From Nioella ostreopsis (lineage in GTDB: Bacteria > Pseudomonadota > Alphaproteobacteria > Rhodobacterales > Rhodobacteraceae), in NCBI RefSeq assembly GCF_004000255.1, contig NZ_RCIQ01000008.1, forward strand, positions 62,001-126,000: 64,000 nt of DNA, read 5' to 3'. The position numbers were made by a program, and so were the translations under genes. The notes beneath the pieces were generated by a model, which worked only from the letters and a program-made list of their open reading frames with translations, did no database searches and was not told the DNA's origin. Shown one piece after another: positions 63,035-64,000 of the stretch; within the stretch, counting starts at the first letter, position 1; each line of letters opens with the position of its first letter.

Positions 63035-64000
63035 TCAGCCCCCGAAGCTCAAGGTTGCGATGGTGATCAGCACCGCGATGCCCAGGACCATCGCGAAGGC
63101 ATAGTGGAAGAGGTAACCGGACTGCGCCCGGCCCGCGAGCCGGGTGAAGAAGGGGATGATCCCCATGGCCAGCCCGTTGATGCCGCCGTCGATGATATTG
63201 CCATCGCCGCGCTTCCACAGGGTCCGCCCGATCCACTGGGCGGGCATGACGAAGATCCAGTTGTAGATCTCGTCGAAATACCACTTGTTCAGCAGGAACT
63301 GATAGGCGGGCTGGAAGAGCTCGGCCGTGCGTGCAGGCAGCTTGGGATTAACGATGTAGAACAGCGTCGCGGTGACAAAGCCGATCACCATGGCGACGAA
63401 GGGCGCCAGCTTGACCCATTTCGGCACGCTATGCGCGTCATTCATCACGGTGTTGTCCGGGGCCATATGGATGGCGCCCTCGCCCGCGTGGCCGGTGAAG
63501 ACATAATGCGCCTCGCCATGGCCGTCGTCATCAGCGGCCGCGTGGGTATCCTCGGTGGCGTGGCTGTCGGCAGGGGCAGCGTTGTCGCCGTGCCCGTCGG
63601 TTGCCGCTTCACCATGACCATCCGTGGCCATCGCTTCCTCGCCATGACCGGCCTCATCCGCATGACCTTCCACTGCATAGGGCACGCCGAAGAAGCGGCC
63701 CACGGTATCGGTATGGCCGAAGAACTGGTTGTACCAGATCGCGCCGGAGAAGACCGCGCCAAGTGCCAGAACCGCCAGCGGGATCAGCATGGTCTTGGGG
63801 CTTTCATGGGCATGCTCATGCGCATGCTTGTCGCCGCGCGGCTTGCCATAGAAGGTCAGGTAGATCAGACGCCAGGAATAGAAGCTGGTGAAGCAGGCCG
63901 CGACGACCAGCATCCAGAACGCATAGGTGCCCAGTCCGCCGCCGAAGGCGAAGGCGCTCTCGATCACCGCATCCTTGGAGGCGAAGCCCGCAAAGCCGAT
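63035..64000 (-). CDS. nuoL: NADH-quinone oxidoreductase subunit L (3' part)
   Basis: The gene continues beyond the window; 321 residues are visible, open to the edge, beginning [15 protein letters not shown], a conserved NuoL segment. The part shown holds the last membrane helices. An unusual His/Asp/Glu-rich loop (63506-63667, nine His across about 60 residues including the stretch to GHAGEG) lies between the PYAVE segment and the next helix. A shorter HAHEHAHE stretch occurs at about 63803-63826. Confidence 0.95.
   Translation of the reverse strand: MGFAGFASKDAVIESAFAFGGGLGTYAFWMLVVAACFTSFYSWRLIYLTFYGKPRGDKHAHEHAHESPKTMLIPLAVLALGAVFSGAIWYNQFFGHTDTVGRFFGVPYAVEGHADEAGHGEEAMATDGHGEAATDGHGDNAAPADSHATEDTHAAADDDGHGEAHYVFTGHAGEGAIHMAPDNTVMNDAHSVPKWVKLAPFVAMVIGFVTATLFYIVNPKLPARTAELFQPAYQFLLNKWYFDEIYNWIFVMPAQWIGRTLWKRGDGNIIDGGINGLAMGIIPFFTRLAGRAQSGYLFHYAFAMVLGIAVLITIATLSFGG

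Overview
The window reads as a chromosomal segment from a GC-rich alphaproteobacterium of the order Rhodobacterales (Roseobacter/Rhodobacter relatives). The evidence is the gene neighbourhoods (secDF-TSUP-Mth938, tatABC next to a DUF815 ATPase, nuoLMN-birA-coaX-rnj, phaR-phaP-phaC/phaZ), the protein family variants, and dispersed intergenic elements typical of that order. Most of it is dense core genome with short gaps and many 1-8 bp stop/start overlaps. Sixty-nine protein genes are called. No rRNA, tRNA, insertion sequence, prophage or CRISPR array was found.

Layout. 1-4.7 kb: a partial unknown gene, DUF2842-purA (minus), secG, pyrG. 5-9.3 kb: two paralogous outer-membrane beta-barrel proteins, each followed by a terminator, then a PhzF-like enzyme, a TerB-like protein, a secreted protein and a PhnD-like protein without a signal peptide. 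9.4-14.7 kb: a polar amino-acid ABC importer (ATPase, binding protein, two permeases), a glutamine amidotransferase and a DegT-type aminotransferase. 14.8-23 kb: the polyhydroxyalkanoate (PHA) cluster phaR, phaP, phaC (minus) and phaZ (plus), with PhaR operator-like sites, then a Zn-site protein and three alpha/beta hydrolases. 23.3-26.9 kb: thrS, a sugar epimerase-like gene and a small membrane protein.

27-30.2 kb: a complete bufferin-type operon: DUF2282 precursor, DUF692/MNIO enzyme, DUF2063 partner, DoxX protein. The family is linked to copper sequestration by an enzymatically modified Cys peptide. An ArsC/Spx-like gene converges on it. 30.3-37.8 kb: a cold-shock gene, a small secreted protein, yajC-secD-secF-tauE-like-Mth938, then DUF1194, gloA and DUF817 (minus). 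37.9-40.2 kb: thyX, then an AT-rich Mrr-like nuclease gene followed by 640 bp of repeats, the clearest foreign or accessory spot. 40.2-48.8 kb: serS, a TspO-like gene, surE-pcm, an NlpD-like lipoprotein, a DUF815 ATPase with tatCBA, and an orphan ABC ATPase.

48.8-49.6 kb: a 724-bp gene-free region unusually dense in GANTC (CcrM) sites, with DnaA-box-like sequences. 49.6-64 kb: an SDR protein without the usual catalytic residues, a Hint-domain protein, prfC, a small lipoprotein, an RhlE-like helicase, a BesD/HalD-like iron oxygenase, an unknown gene, rnj, coaX, birA, nuoN, nuoM and the 3' part of nuoL.

The points most worth following are the bufferin operon with its Met/Glu-rich precursor tail and promoter palindromes, the GANTC/DnaA-box region, the PhaR box set, the tandem hairpins at 14.73-14.83 kb, the Mrr/repeat island and the BesD-like oxygenase.
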